Of a DNA stretch of 64,000 nucleotides, positions 53,066 to 62,054 are shown one piece after another. Made by a program: the position numbers and the translations under genes. Each line of letters opens with the position of its first letter. The first letter of the stretch is position 1. Below the pieces are notes generated by a model. That model did no database searches. It had not been told where the DNA came from and saw only the letters and a list, made by a program, of their open reading frames with translations. The DNA is from Qipengyuania vulgaris. Lineage in GTDB: Bacteria; Pseudomonadota; Alphaproteobacteria; Sphingomonadales; Sphingomonadaceae. The DNA is taken from positions 248,001 to 312,000 of the forward strand of contig NZ_WTYC01000002.1 of assembly GCF_009827325.1 (NCBI RefSeq), written 5' to 3'.

Positions 53066-55285
53066 TTAATGAGCGAAGCGGACCGAGAGGCCGATTACGC
53101 GCGGGTCGCTCACGAAACCGGTATTGTTGTTGAAGTCGATCCCGCCCTTCACATTGTCCTCGTCGGTAATGTTTCGTGCGAACAATGCCACTTCCAGGCT
53201 GCCATCATACTTGGCGTAACCTACGCGCAGGCCGCCTTCGACCTGATTGTCGGCGCGAAACTCGAAGCTGTCGTAGAGGAAGAAGTTCGTCGCACCCTGA
53301 TATGTCCAGTCCGTGTAAGCGAAAAGCTCGCCGTCCGCCGAGACCGGCACAGCGTAGCGTGCGGTCAGATCGGCGATCCATTCCGGCGCGTTGGGGAATG
53401 GGTTTCCGTCCACAAGTGCACGGTCGGCTCCGCCGATATCCACCAAGGGATCCAGAATCGTACACTGCGCGCAGATTCCCACGGCCAATGCCTCGTCCTG
53501 AATTTCCGTTTTGTTCCAGCTTGCACCTCCCGTGATCAGGAAGTTCGGCGTGACCTGGAAGGCGGTGTCCAGTTCGAAGCCGTAGCCCCGACCCTTGTCG
53601 GCGTTGACAAGTTGTACGAGATTGTCAGCCCCACCGATTGCAGAGAATTGCGGATCGGTGATGGTGTAATAATAGCCGGCAAGGTTGAACCGGACACGGC
53701 GATCAAGCAGTTCGGACTTGAAGCCAGCCTCGTAGCTCATGATCTTTTCGCTGGTCGCGATCGAAGGCGGATTGAAGAAGGCGACGTCGCGGCCCTGGAT
53801 TGTGGGCGCGCGAAAACCGCTCGCCACACGTGCGAAAAGACTGGCATCGCCGCTTAATTCATAAAATGCAGCAAGATCCCAGCTGATACGCTCATCCGAA
53901 ACCGAGCGGGCCTGCGGATCGGCAGCGTCCCTGACGAAGAAATCCTTGTCGTCTTCGGTATAGCGCAACCCGCCGGTCAGTTTGAGCGCCGGCGTCACTT
54001 CACCAGTCACTTGGCCGAAGACGGCCCAGCTTTCGTTGGTGTGGTTGACGGTAACCGGCGGCGGGAAGTCGAAGCCCACGGTAGTTACATCGAAATCACT
54101 GTCGAAGTAGAAGCCGCCGACCTGCCATTGGAAAATCCCGGCGCCGTTCGAGGCGAGGCGGACTTCTTGAGTGAACTGGTCGAGCGCAATCGAATCCCGC
54201 GTGTCCGACTGGAAGGGAATAAAGCCCGGACCATCGAGGTTACCGCCATCGATGTCGCCGCGACTGGATCCTTCGCTCTCTGCCCAGCTGCTGATGCTGG
54301 TGAATGTGGCAAAGTCAGCCTCGTAATCGGCCTTCAGCGTTGCGATCTCGGCCTTGTACTTGGCCTGATTGCCGGCACCCGCATTATAGAACACGGTATC
54401 GCGGTCGTAGTTTTCGTTGAGGTCGTTCGAACCCGGGCCAAGGATGTTGGCGCGAAACAGTGTCGAGGTGCCGTCAAGGTCGCGGACCGAGTAGCTGCCG
54501 AGGACCGACAAACGGTCGGTCGGCGTCAACAGCAACTGGGCGCGGCCAGCGATGTCGCTGTAAGCGCCATAAGCGTCTTCTTCACCGGTAAAACCATTGT
54601 CGACCCAATCGTCGCGTTGCTGCCACAGACCCGACAAGCGGACAGAAGCAATGCCCGGCATGATCGGAACGGTCACGCCGCCATCGATCGAAACCGAATT
54701 GAAGGTTCCGTAGCTGGCAGAACCGGTCACGGCGAATTCGTCGCCCGGCTTGGTAGTATCGATCTTGACGATACCGGCCGGCGTATTACGCCCGAACAGC
54801 GTTCCTTGCGGACCGCGCAGCACTTCGATGCGCTCAACATCGAAAATCGGGAAGCTCTTGAGCGTGACGTTCTCAAGAACGACCTCGTCCATCACGACCG
54901 AAACCGGCTGCGAGGCGGCGAGATCGAAGTCGGTGTTGCCGAGGCCGCGAATATAGAAGCGAGGGGCAGCACGGCCGTTCGAGCTTTCGACGAACAGGCC
55001 AGGCACCCGGCCAGCGAGGGCAGTGATGTCTGCACCGGCGTCGAAGATGGTTCTTGCCGCATCCGCCGAGATGGTCGCAGCCGATACGGCCACATCCTGC
55101 AGGTTTTCTTCGCGGCGGTTGGCAGTGACCACGATCACGTCGAGCGCACTGTTATCGGCCTGTTCCGCGCCTGTGGCCTCGGTGTCCGAGCTTCCGACAC
55201 TGTTTTGGGCGAGTGCAGGCTGCGCAAAGGCAAGCGCCAGCGTGCTAGCGGAGATGAGACGAAGAGGAAGTGAGCGGTCAATCAT
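53066..55285 (-). CDS. TonB-dependent receptor
   Basis: 739 residues. Signal peptide to PALAQ, TonB box DVIVVTANRREENLQDV, plug domain with VPGLFVESSN, FYIRGLGNTDFDL, RIEVLRGPQGTLFGRNTPAG, and a barrel whose last strands include NITDEDNVKGGIDF and end SVRFAH. The RGPQGTLFGRN block and barrel type are those of the large sphingomonad receptor family for siderophores or complex organics; the ligand is unknown. ATG 55285 follows AGGAGAAG (minus strand AGGATCTTCTCC region reads as a strong site). The next gene upstream is purS, divergent. Confidence 0.94.
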   Translation of the reverse strand: MIDRSLPLRLISASTLALAFAQPALAQNSVGSSDTEATGAEQADNSALDVIVVTANRREENLQDVAVSAATISADAARTIFDAGADITALAGRVPGLFVESSNGRAAPRFYIRGLGNTDFDLAASQPVSVVMDEVVLENVTLKSFPIFDVERIEVLRGPQGTLFGRNTPAGIVKIDTTKPGDEFAVTGSASYGTFNSVSIDGGVTVPIMPGIASVRLSGLWQQRDDWVDNGFTGEEDAYGAYSDIAGRAQLLLTPTDRLSVLGSYSVRDLDGTSTLFRANILGPGSNDLNENYDRDTVFYNAGAGNQAKYKAEIATLKADYEADFATFTSISSWAESEGSSRGDIDGGNLDGPGFIPFQSDTRDSIALDQFTQEVRLASNGAGIFQWQVGGFYFDSDFDVTTVGFDFPPPVTVNHTNESWAVFGQVTGEVTPALKLTGGLRYTEDDKDFFVRDAADPQARSVSDERISWDLAAFYELSGDASLFARVASGFRAPTIQGRDVAFFNPPSIATSEKIMSYEAGFKSELLDRRVRFNLAGYYYTITDPQFSAIGGADNLVQLVNADKGRGYGFELDTAFQVTPNFLITGGASWNKTEIQDEALAVGICAQCTILDPLVDIGGADRALVDGNPFPNAPEWIADLTARYAVPVSADGELFAYTDWTYQGATNFFLYDSFEFRADNQVEGGLRVGYAKYDGSLEVALFARNITDEDNVKGGIDFNNNTGFVSDPRVIGLSVRFAH

Positions 55286-55581
55286 AGGAGAAGATCCTTG
55301 AGACCCGGCGCTACGATCCATTGGCGCGGGGCTGGTGGGACTGGAAAGGGTGAATTGACGAGGCGGGCTGTAACCCAAATGTCGCACAAATCGAGTCACA
55401 AACCCGCAGAATGCCGCGGTGCTAAGTCTATGTTGCAATGCAGTGACAGTGAACGGGTGGTCACGAATCGGCTAAGCTATTGTCCGGCCTTGTATTTCCC
55501 TCGCAGCTTGCTCTTGCAGCCCTCTCGCGGCATAGGCGCCCGGCATATGCCGACCGCATCGTTCCTATCGAAAGGCACATC
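55286..55581. promoter_or_regulatory. 296-bp divergent spacer, TonB receptor / purS
   Basis: No protein-like frame. Must hold the promoters for the receptor gene (left) and purSQ (right). The clearest element is a perfect 12-bp palindrome CGGCATATGCCG at 55541-55552, 29 bp before the purS ATG, placed well for a repressor or leader hairpin. No -35/-10 pair could be assigned with confidence. Confidence 0.35.
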
Positions 55582-55815
55582 ATGAAGATTCGCGTTCTCG
55601 TCAGTCTCAAGCCCGGGGTTCTCGACCCTCAAGGCCGTGCCGTTCATCACGCGCTGGAGGGGCTCGGTTTCCAAGGCGTCGACGAAGTCCGCATCGGCCG
55701 TACCGTCGAACTCGACGTTGCAGACAGTACCAGTGACGAAGCGCTCGCCGATATGTGCGAGAAGCTGCTCGCGAATACGGTGATCGAGAATTACAAGATC
55801 GAGAAGCTGGGCTGA
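55582..55815 (+). CDS. purS: Phosphoribosylformylglycinamidine synthase subunit PurS
   Basis: 77 residues. Small subunit of the three-part FGAM synthase PurSQL, which it helps to assemble for ammonia transfer. Typical: [56 protein letters not shown] 55582 follows GAAAGG. Stop overlaps purQ by one base; purL is not in the window. Confidence 0.95.
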   Translation: MKIRVLVSLKPGVLDPQGRAVHHALEGLGFQGVDEVRIGRTVELDVADSTSDEALADMCEKLLANTVIENYKIEKLG

Positions 55816-56492
55816 TGGCTTTCCGTTCGGCGGTCATCACCTTCCCCGGATCGAACTGCGACCGCGACATGGCTGTGGCGCTGGAGCAGGTTTCGGGTAG
55901 CGCGCCAGTCCGCGTGTGGCATGGCGATGCAGAATTACCCGCAGGGCTCGACTTTATCGCGCTGCCCGGCGGCTTTTCCTATGGTGATTATCTACGCTCC
56001 GGGGCAATGGCGGCGAATAGTCCGATCATGCGCGAGATTGTCCGTGCTGCCGATAGGGGGGTGCCCGTACTGGGCGTATGTAACGGCTTTCAGGTTCTGG
56101 CCGAGGCGCGATTGCTGCCTGGCGCCCTGATGCGTAACGCCAGCCAGCACTTCATCTGCCGCACCGTATCACTCAAGGTCGAGAACGTGCAGTCTTTGTT
56201 CACCCGAGGCTATGAACCCGGGCAGGAAATCCGCATTCCTGTGGCGCATCATGACGGTAATTATTTCGCCGATGAGGAGACCCTCGACCGCTTGGAAGAC
56301 GAAGGCCGCATAGCCTTTCGCTACGTTGAAAATTGCAACGGATCGCGCCGCGATATCGCTGGAGTTCTCAACAATGCAGGCAATGTCCTTGGCATGATGC
56401 CTCATCCCGAACGCGCCGTTGATTCAGCTCATGGCGGAACCGATGGACTCACCCTTTTCGAAGGGGCCATGAAAGCGCTTGCCAGCGCCTGA
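55815..56492 (+). CDS. purQ: Phosphoribosylformylglycinamidine synthase subunit PurQ
   Basis: 225 residues. Class I glutamine amidotransferase that feeds ammonia to PurL. Nucleophile Cys in [10 protein letters not shown], catalytic His and Glu in [10 protein letters not shown], and the N-terminal [17 protein letters not shown] and [18 protein letters not shown] 55815 starts on the last base of purS. Five bases separate its stop from the convergent GGDEF-EAL gene. Confidence 0.97.
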   Translation: MAFRSAVITFPGSNCDRDMAVALEQVSGSAPVRVWHGDAELPAGLDFIALPGGFSYGDYLRSGAMAANSPIMREIVRAADRGVPVLGVCNGFQVLAEARLLPGALMRNASQHFICRTVSLKVENVQSLFTRGYEPGQEIRIPVAHHDGNYFADEETLDRLEDEGRIAFRYVENCNGSRRDIAGVLNNAGNVLGMMPHPERAVDSAHGGTDGLTLFEGAMKALASA

Positions 56493-56497
56493 TATTC

Positions 56498-58861
56498 TTA
56501 GGCTCTTTTGCGCGCGCCCGCAGCGGCGTTCCGGAAAATTTTGCGCGCATCCTCGGAAGGCATGGGGCGGCCGAAATGGAAGCCTTGGATCTTGTTGCAA
56601 CCGAGTCGACGGATCATCTCCGCCTCCTCCTCGTTTTCCACGCCTTCCGCAGTGGTCGTCATCCCCAAGCTGTCCGCCATGGCAACCACGGCACGAATGA
56701 TCGCAAGGCTCTCGGGACTGTTTTGCGCCGCTCCCTGCACGAAGGTCCGATCGACCTTGATGGTCGTGAACTTCAGCTTGCGAAGATAGCCGAGTGAGGA
56801 ATAGCCAGTCCCGAAATCGTCGAGCGCGACCGAACAGCCCAAGGCCATGCACTGCTCCAGAGCTTTGCGCGCAACATTGGCGTCACGCATAAAAATGCTC
56901 TCGGTCACTTCGATCTCAAGCCGTTTGGGGTCCAGCCCGCTGTGCGATAGCGCACGGACAACTGTACCCGCGAAGTCGGGCTCTACCAGCTGCTCGGGCG
57001 AAACGTTGATATTGACCTTTACGTTCTCTGGCCAGTTGAGCGCCGCTTCGCGGCAGGCCTCCTGCATGACCCACGTTCCAATCGGAACGATCAGGCGCGT
57101 ATCTTCGGCGAGTGGAATGAATTTCGCCGGGCTGACGAAGCCATGTTCTTCGCTGTTCCAACGGATCAGAGCCTCGAAGCTGACAAGCTCTTCGGTTTTC
57201 GCGTCCACGACGGGTTGGTAATGGAGAACGAATTCGTTCTTCTCGAGCGCTGAACGCAGCGAGAATTCGAGCACTCGGCGTTCTTCCGCGTTGCTATGCA
57301 GCGCCGGCTCGTACTCGAAATGACCACCGCCACCTTCATCCTTGGCCCGATAAAGCGCGAGGTCGGCATTGCGCAGCAGTTCCTCGACCGTATTCCCATC
57401 GCGAGGGCCGATTGCCGACCCGACGCTGGCACCAACGTAAAGTACCTGTCCATCTACATGATAGGGTGTCGAAAGCGCAGAGATGATTGCCTTGGCCAAC
57501 GTATCCACGCGCTGGCGGTCGCTCGCATCCCGGATGATCACGGCGAATTCGTCGCCGCCGAGCCTTCCGCACAGTTCTCCTTCTCCCATCAGCGGCTTCA
57601 GACGGGAAGCCACGTCAGCCAGCATCTTGTCCCCTACCAAGTGACCCAGAGAGTCGTTGACTGACTTGAAGCGGTCGAGATCGATCATGAGCAAGCCGCA
57701 ACGGGTGCGCCACTGACCGGCATATGCGAGCGCCTGAAACAGCGATTCGTTGATCTGAAGCCGGTTCGGCAACTGGGTGAGGGTATCGAACCGGGCCAGA
57801 TACTCGATCTTCTCGCTGCTTTCGCGTTGAGTGGTCACGTCCGACCCCACGCCGCGAAAACCCAGCCAGACCCCGTCCTCGTCGAACATGGGCGTGCCCG
57901 ACATCTCCCACCAGCGGGTCTGGCCGTCGACCAAAGCCTTCACGAGAAGATTGGAGAAGCTCTCCTTTCCCTTGAGCCTGTCCGCCAACTCATGAATGCT
58001 GGAAGGAAACTGGCCGGTTTTCCAGCCTTCACCAGAAATTAGCTGAAGGAACGACTTGCCCTCTATCTCCGCGATGTCTTTCCCCATCGCGAATGCAAGG
58101 CGGGGACTGACCGAACGCAGGCGCCGGTTGGTATCGATCTGCCACAACCAGTCGGCCTGGCCGTCCTCGAACTCGCGCAGCAGCATCGACACGGTCTCGC
58201 TCTTCTCGTGCATCTCGAATTCGGCGAGACGCGCGCCAATCGCCATGCGTGCCGTTTCGATCACGCCGAAGCAGGCAAAGAATGCACTCGCAATTATAAT
58301 GGCGGCAAGACCGTAATTGAGCGTGGCCAGCGCCGCGACAAGCGACCCGGCGCTTAATGCCAGACTAAAGGCGATGGTGCTCAATGGCGCACCATAACGG
58401 CTGACTGCGCTCGCCATCATGAGGAACGCCAGCACCGGCCATAGGTATGCAACCTCGTCCGCAGGACCGAAGATGGCGACCATGCACAGACCCACTGACC
58501 AGACGCTTCCCTTAACGGCAGAAGCAAGCGCGTGGCGATGCGACTCTTCCATAGTGAATGCGCGTTCGTCCGCATCGCCTAAGCGGCGGTCGAGACAATA
58601 GGAATAGACAACTGCGCAGGTGAGGGCTGCTCCCCAGATACCAAGCACCATGCTCGGAATCGCGCCTCGGCACATCCAGCCAACCACCAACGCAGCGAAA
58701 ATGTGCAGAGCAATGCGCGTGCCCGCCCGCTGCGTGACCGTGGAGTATTGCCGGCCATGCAGGCGCGCGAAATCTCCGCGTTCGGGCGCATCGAGCCCGA
58801 TGACCTGTCGCATGCTTAGCGAACTGTCCATTGAGGACGGTACGATTTGGTTCTCGCTCAC
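56498..58861 (-). CDS. Membrane GGDEF-EAL protein (c-di-GMP turnover)
   Basis: 787 residues from GTG 58861 (ATG 58831 is possible). A membrane region of about six helices (roughly residues 45-200), a PAS-like domain (about 215-345, DWLWQIDTNRRLRSVSP), a GGDEF domain with intact RLGGDEFAVII and no RxxD inhibitory site, and an EAL domain with FEALIRW, NVSPEQL, EVTES, DDFGTGYSSLGYL, KVDRTFV and TAEGVE. The EAL residues for metal binding are present, so phosphodiesterase activity is likely; GGDEF may be active too. Confidence 0.94.
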   Translation of the reverse strand: MSENQIVPSSMDSSLSMRQVIGLDAPERGDFARLHGRQYSTVTQRAGTRIALHIFAALVVGWMCRGAIPSMVLGIWGAALTCAVVYSYCLDRRLGDADERAFTMEESHRHALASAVKGSVWSVGLCMVAIFGPADEVAYLWPVLAFLMMASAVSRYGAPLSTIAFSLALSAGSLVAALATLNYGLAAIIIASAFFACFGVIETARMAIGARLAEFEMHEKSETVSMLLREFEDGQADWLWQIDTNRRLRSVSPRLAFAMGKDIAEIEGKSFLQLISGEGWKTGQFPSSIHELADRLKGKESFSNLLVKALVDGQTRWWEMSGTPMFDEDGVWLGFRGVGSDVTTQRESSEKIEYLARFDTLTQLPNRLQINESLFQALAYAGQWRTRCGLLMIDLDRFKSVNDSLGHLVGDKMLADVASRLKPLMGEGELCGRLGGDEFAVIIRDASDRQRVDTLAKAIISALSTPYHVDGQVLYVGASVGSAIGPRDGNTVEELLRNADLALYRAKDEGGGGHFEYEPALHSNAEERRVLEFSLRSALEKNEFVLHYQPVVDAKTEELVSFEALIRWNSEEHGFVSPAKFIPLAEDTRLIVPIGTWVMQEACREAALNWPENVKVNINVSPEQLVEPDFAGTVVRALSHSGLDPKRLEIEVTESIFMRDANVARKALEQCMALGCSVALDDFGTGYSSLGYLRKLKFTTIKVDRTFVQGAAQNSPESLAIIRAVVAMADSLGMTTTAEGVENEEEAEMIRRLGCNKIQGFHFGRPMPSEDARKIFRNAAAGARKRA

Positions 58862-58985
58862 GCCCTACGGCTTAGGCGCGAAAGGTTATTCTCGAGTAAA
58901 CCGGAGGCGATTATTCACCCCTTCACGAGCGCTGGCGGTGATCCGACAAATTGGGTCTAAGAAACAGGTATTCTTAGGAAATTTC

Positions 58986-60809
58986 CTACTCGACGGTGAC
59001 CGATTTCGCGAGATTGCGCGGCTGGTCCACATCGGTCCCCTTCACGCAGGCCACATGATACGCCAGCAATTGCACCGGGATAGCATATACGAGCGGTGCG
59101 ATCAGCGGATGGACGCGCGGCATTTCGATCGTGGCAAGGCAACCCTCGCCCGCTTCCTGCAATCCTTTCGCGTCAGATATGAGAACGATCTGCCCGCCGC
59201 GCGCACGGACCTCTTCCATATTCGAAATGCTCTTTTCGAACAGCGGACCGGAGGGCGCGAGCACGATTACCGGTACATCGTCGTCGATCAGCGCGATCGG
59301 CCCATGCTTCATCTCGCCGCTGGCATAGCCTTCGGCGTGGATATAGCTGATTTCCTTGAGTTTCAGTGCTCCTTCGAGGGCCAAGGGATAGTCCGGACCG
59401 CGCCCGAGATAGAGGACATCGCGCGCTGGAGCGATCAGATGTGCCATGCTGGCGATATCGTCATCGTGATCCAGGGCAGCATTCAGCGCCGCGGGTGACT
59501 CCAGCAGGTGTCCGACGACTTCCTGCTCCTCCTCGCGGCTCATCAGACCCTTCTTGACCGCCATATGCGCCGCGAGCGCAGCCAGCACGGCAAGCTGGCA
59601 GGTGAACGCCTTGGTGGAAGCAACACCGATTTCCGGACCTGCATGTGTAGGAAGCAGCAGGTCGGCCTCTCGAGCCATGGTGCTTGTCGGCACGTTGACG
59701 ACCGCGCCGATGGTCTGGCCGTTTTCCTTGCAATGGCGGAGCGCCGCCAGCGTGTCTGCCGTCTCGCCGCTTTGCGAAATGAAGAGGGCAAGACCACCGT
59801 CTTCGAGAACCGGATCGCGATAGCGAAATTCGGAGGCCACATCGATGTCGACCGGCACGCGCGCGAATTGTTCGAGCCAGTATTTGGCGACCATGCCAGC
59901 GTAGAACGACGTCCCACAGGCGACAATTGTCACCCGCTTTACGCTCGAGATGTCGAAGTCGAACTGCGGCAAGGCCACGGAATTGTCTGATTGCCGCAAA
60001 TAGGAGGAGAGCGTCTGCGCCACCACGGTGGGCTGCTCGAAAATCTCCTTCTGCATGAAATGGCGATAGTTGCCTTTCTCGACGGCAGCGGCGGAAGCAC
60101 CTGAGCTGCGAATTTCTCGCTCTACCTCTTCGCCGTTTTCATCGTAAATGGTCGCACCCTCGCGACGGACGACGACCCAATCTCCCTCTTCAAGATAGGT
60201 GATCTGCTGAGTCAGGGGCGCGAGCGCCAGCGCATCGGAGCCCAGATAGGTTTCGCCATCCCCGTAGCCCACGACCAAAGGCGAACCGCGCCGCGCGCCG
60301 ATCACCATCTCGGGGTGTTCGCGAAAAACGATTGCGAGCGCAAAGGCTCCCCGAAGACGGGGAAGAACTTCGGCAACAGCCTTCTCGGGCGTCTCTCCCT
60401 TTTCCACCAGGCGCGAAATCAGGTGTGCAACCACTTCACTGTCAGTGTCGCTTTCCAGCCTGCGCCCGTCCTCGCGCAGCTCTGCACGCAATTCCTTGTA
60501 ATTCTCGATGATGCCATTGTGCACGAGCGCGACGTGATCCGTCGCATGCGGGTGGGCATTGTTAGCAGTCGGCGCACCATGCGTGGCCCAGCGGGTATGT
60601 GCGATACCCATGTTGCCAGGCGCAGGGTTGTTCGCCAGCTCGACCACCAGATTGTTCAGCTTGCCTTCGGCACGGCGGCGGACCAGGCGGCCGTTGTCGA
60701 TGGTACAGACACCCGCGCTATCATATCCGCGGTATTCCATGCGTCGCAGTCCATCGACCAGTCTCTCGGCAACTGCTTCCCTGCCGACGATACCGATTAT
60801 TCCGCACAT
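58986..60809 (-). CDS. glmS: Glutamine-fructose-6-phosphate aminotransferase (isomerizing)
   Basis: 607 residues. Makes glucosamine 6-phosphate for peptidoglycan and LPS. Class II amidotransferase with Cys2 nucleophile (MCGIIGIVG), GYDSAGVCTIDNG and THGAPTANNAHPHA; two SIS domains with CGTSFYAGMVAKYW, SQSGETADTL and YLGRGPDYPLALEGALKLKEISY; standard end DQPRNLAKSVTVE. The stop codon lies inside a 14-bp perfect palindrome (58975-58988). No ribozyme-like leader can be seen; the upstream DMT gene ends 56 bp from its start. Confidence 0.97.
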   Translation of the reverse strand: MCGIIGIVGREAVAERLVDGLRRMEYRGYDSAGVCTIDNGRLVRRRAEGKLNNLVVELANNPAPGNMGIAHTRWATHGAPTANNAHPHATDHVALVHNGIIENYKELRAELREDGRRLESDTDSEVVAHLISRLVEKGETPEKAVAEVLPRLRGAFALAIVFREHPEMVIGARRGSPLVVGYGDGETYLGSDALALAPLTQQITYLEEGDWVVVRREGATIYDENGEEVEREIRSSGASAAAVEKGNYRHFMQKEIFEQPTVVAQTLSSYLRQSDNSVALPQFDFDISSVKRVTIVACGTSFYAGMVAKYWLEQFARVPVDIDVASEFRYRDPVLEDGGLALFISQSGETADTLAALRHCKENGQTIGAVVNVPTSTMAREADLLLPTHAGPEIGVASTKAFTCQLAVLAALAAHMAVKKGLMSREEEQEVVGHLLESPAALNAALDHDDDIASMAHLIAPARDVLYLGRGPDYPLALEGALKLKEISYIHAEGYASGEMKHGPIALIDDDVPVIVLAPSGPLFEKSISNMEEVRARGGQIVLISDAKGLQEAGEGCLATIEMPRVHPLIAPLVYAIPVQLLAYHVACVKGTDVDQPRNLAKSVTVE

Positions 60810-60865
60810 GCACGTTACCCCTTATTCATTTGTCGAAAGCACACCTAGAGGCTTCCGCCTGCCGA

Positions 60866-61768
60866 TCAATCGGTGCGCAGCTTCACATGTTCCCGCGGCG
60901 TGCTCCACCACAGTAGCAAGCCCGCACCGATAATGATCGCTGCGCCCGCCAAGGTGAGCAGATCGGGAACGTCCCCAAACCACCACCACCCCAGGATCGT
61001 CGCGACCAGCATCTGGACATAGGTTGTGGGCGCTATCGTTGCTGCGCCTGCACGCTGGGTGCCGATATATGCCAGCCAGTGGGCGCTGCTTGCAGTGACG
61101 GCGACTACAGCGCAGCGGGCGACTATCGTCCAATCGGGCGCAGTCACCTCAAGGCTTTCAAAGCCTGAAATATGCCCGCCCACAGCGGCAAGTATCAGCA
61201 AGGGCATCGCCCCGATCTGCACGAAAACCTGCATCGAAAGGGCGCTGCCTTGTCCAGCACTTGCGCGGTTCGCAATTATCATCAGCGCGAAAAAGAAAGC
61301 AGAAGCCAGAGGCAAGAGCGCGACTAGGCCGAGTTCGGCAAGATTCGGCCGCAAGACCAGTCCGACGCCAACCAGTGCTGCCAGCGATGCAAACCAGACT
61401 GCAGACCGGACCTTCTCACCCAGCAGCGGCCCGCTGAGCAACGCCACGATTACCGGTGAGACAAAAGCCAGCGCCATGGCAGTCGCCAGCGGCATGACAA
61501 ATATCGCGGAGAAGAAGCAGAGCGAAGCGGCGGCTAGGCAAAATCCGCGCGCAGCTTGCAGACGCGGATTTCGGGGACGAAAAGCTGCCTTACCTTCATT
61601 CGCCGCCAGCAGGACCGAAACACCGGCAGAACCCAGCGCAAAGCGCAGCGCCGCCACGGCCAAGGGCGACCATTCCCCCGACATGGTCTTGATCACGGCA
61701 TCGCCAACGCTGAGCAGGGTAAAACCGCACAGCGCGATAAGAATACCGCTGCGTTCTGAATTTTGCAT
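60866..61768 (-). CDS. EamA/DMT-family transporter
   Basis: 300 residues, ten membrane helices in two EamA repeats. First repeat: ILIALCGFTLLSVGDAVIKT to LLGEKVRSAVWFASLAALVGVGLVL; second: GLVALLPLASAFFFALMIIANR to GDVPDLLTLAGAAIIIGAGLLLW. Likely exporter of small metabolites; substrate unknown. Immediately upstream of glmS on the same strand, 56 bp apart, perhaps co-transcribed. Confidence 0.9.
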   Translation of the reverse strand: MQNSERSGILIALCGFTLLSVGDAVIKTMSGEWSPLAVAALRFALGSAGVSVLLAANEGKAAFRPRNPRLQAARGFCLAAASLCFFSAIFVMPLATAMALAFVSPVIVALLSGPLLGEKVRSAVWFASLAALVGVGLVLRPNLAELGLVALLPLASAFFFALMIIANRASAGQGSALSMQVFVQIGAMPLLILAAVGGHISGFESLEVTAPDWTIVARCAVVAVTASSAHWLAYIGTQRAGAATIAPTTYVQMLVATILGWWWFGDVPDLLTLAGAAIIIGAGLLLWWSTPREHVKLRTD

Positions 61769-62054
61769 AGCGATGTGGGCAGTTCCTGGTTCAGATCACG
61801 TGGCCTCGAGCGGGCTGCGCATACAGCAATTGTCCGGCTGGGGAAGATTCAAGATGTCCAGGGGCTCGTATCGCCGAGCTGCCCAAGCTGCTCTTCCACC
61901 CCATGCAAATCGCAGAACTTTCGTTGTGCCGAGAAAATTGGTTAGGAAAAAATCAAGGTTTCCAACTTATTCACCAAACTTCCACACGCAGAATTCGCCG
62001 TCTTGAAGACAGGTGGACTGCGCGACGACGAATTCGACCTCGGGGGTTTAGGCA
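61769..62054. other. 286-bp divergent spacer, DMT transporter / cpaF
   Basis: No convincing gene. The middle is AT-rich (61930-61985), containing an A-run GGAAAAAATC and GGTTTCC, and is the likely promoter zone for cpaF. No clear binding site for a known regulator could be assigned. Confidence 0.4.

Noticed and set aside
54011..55273. 420-residue plus-strand frame inside the TonB receptor gene
   Set aside because: Antisense to clear plug and barrel motifs of the receptor; no recognisable domain.
58957..58988. CTAAGAA/TTCTTAG hairpin and TAGGAAATTTCCTA palindrome at the glmS end as a terminator
   Set aside because: Stems are AT-rich and weak with no T-run on the minus strand; kept only as a remark under glmS.
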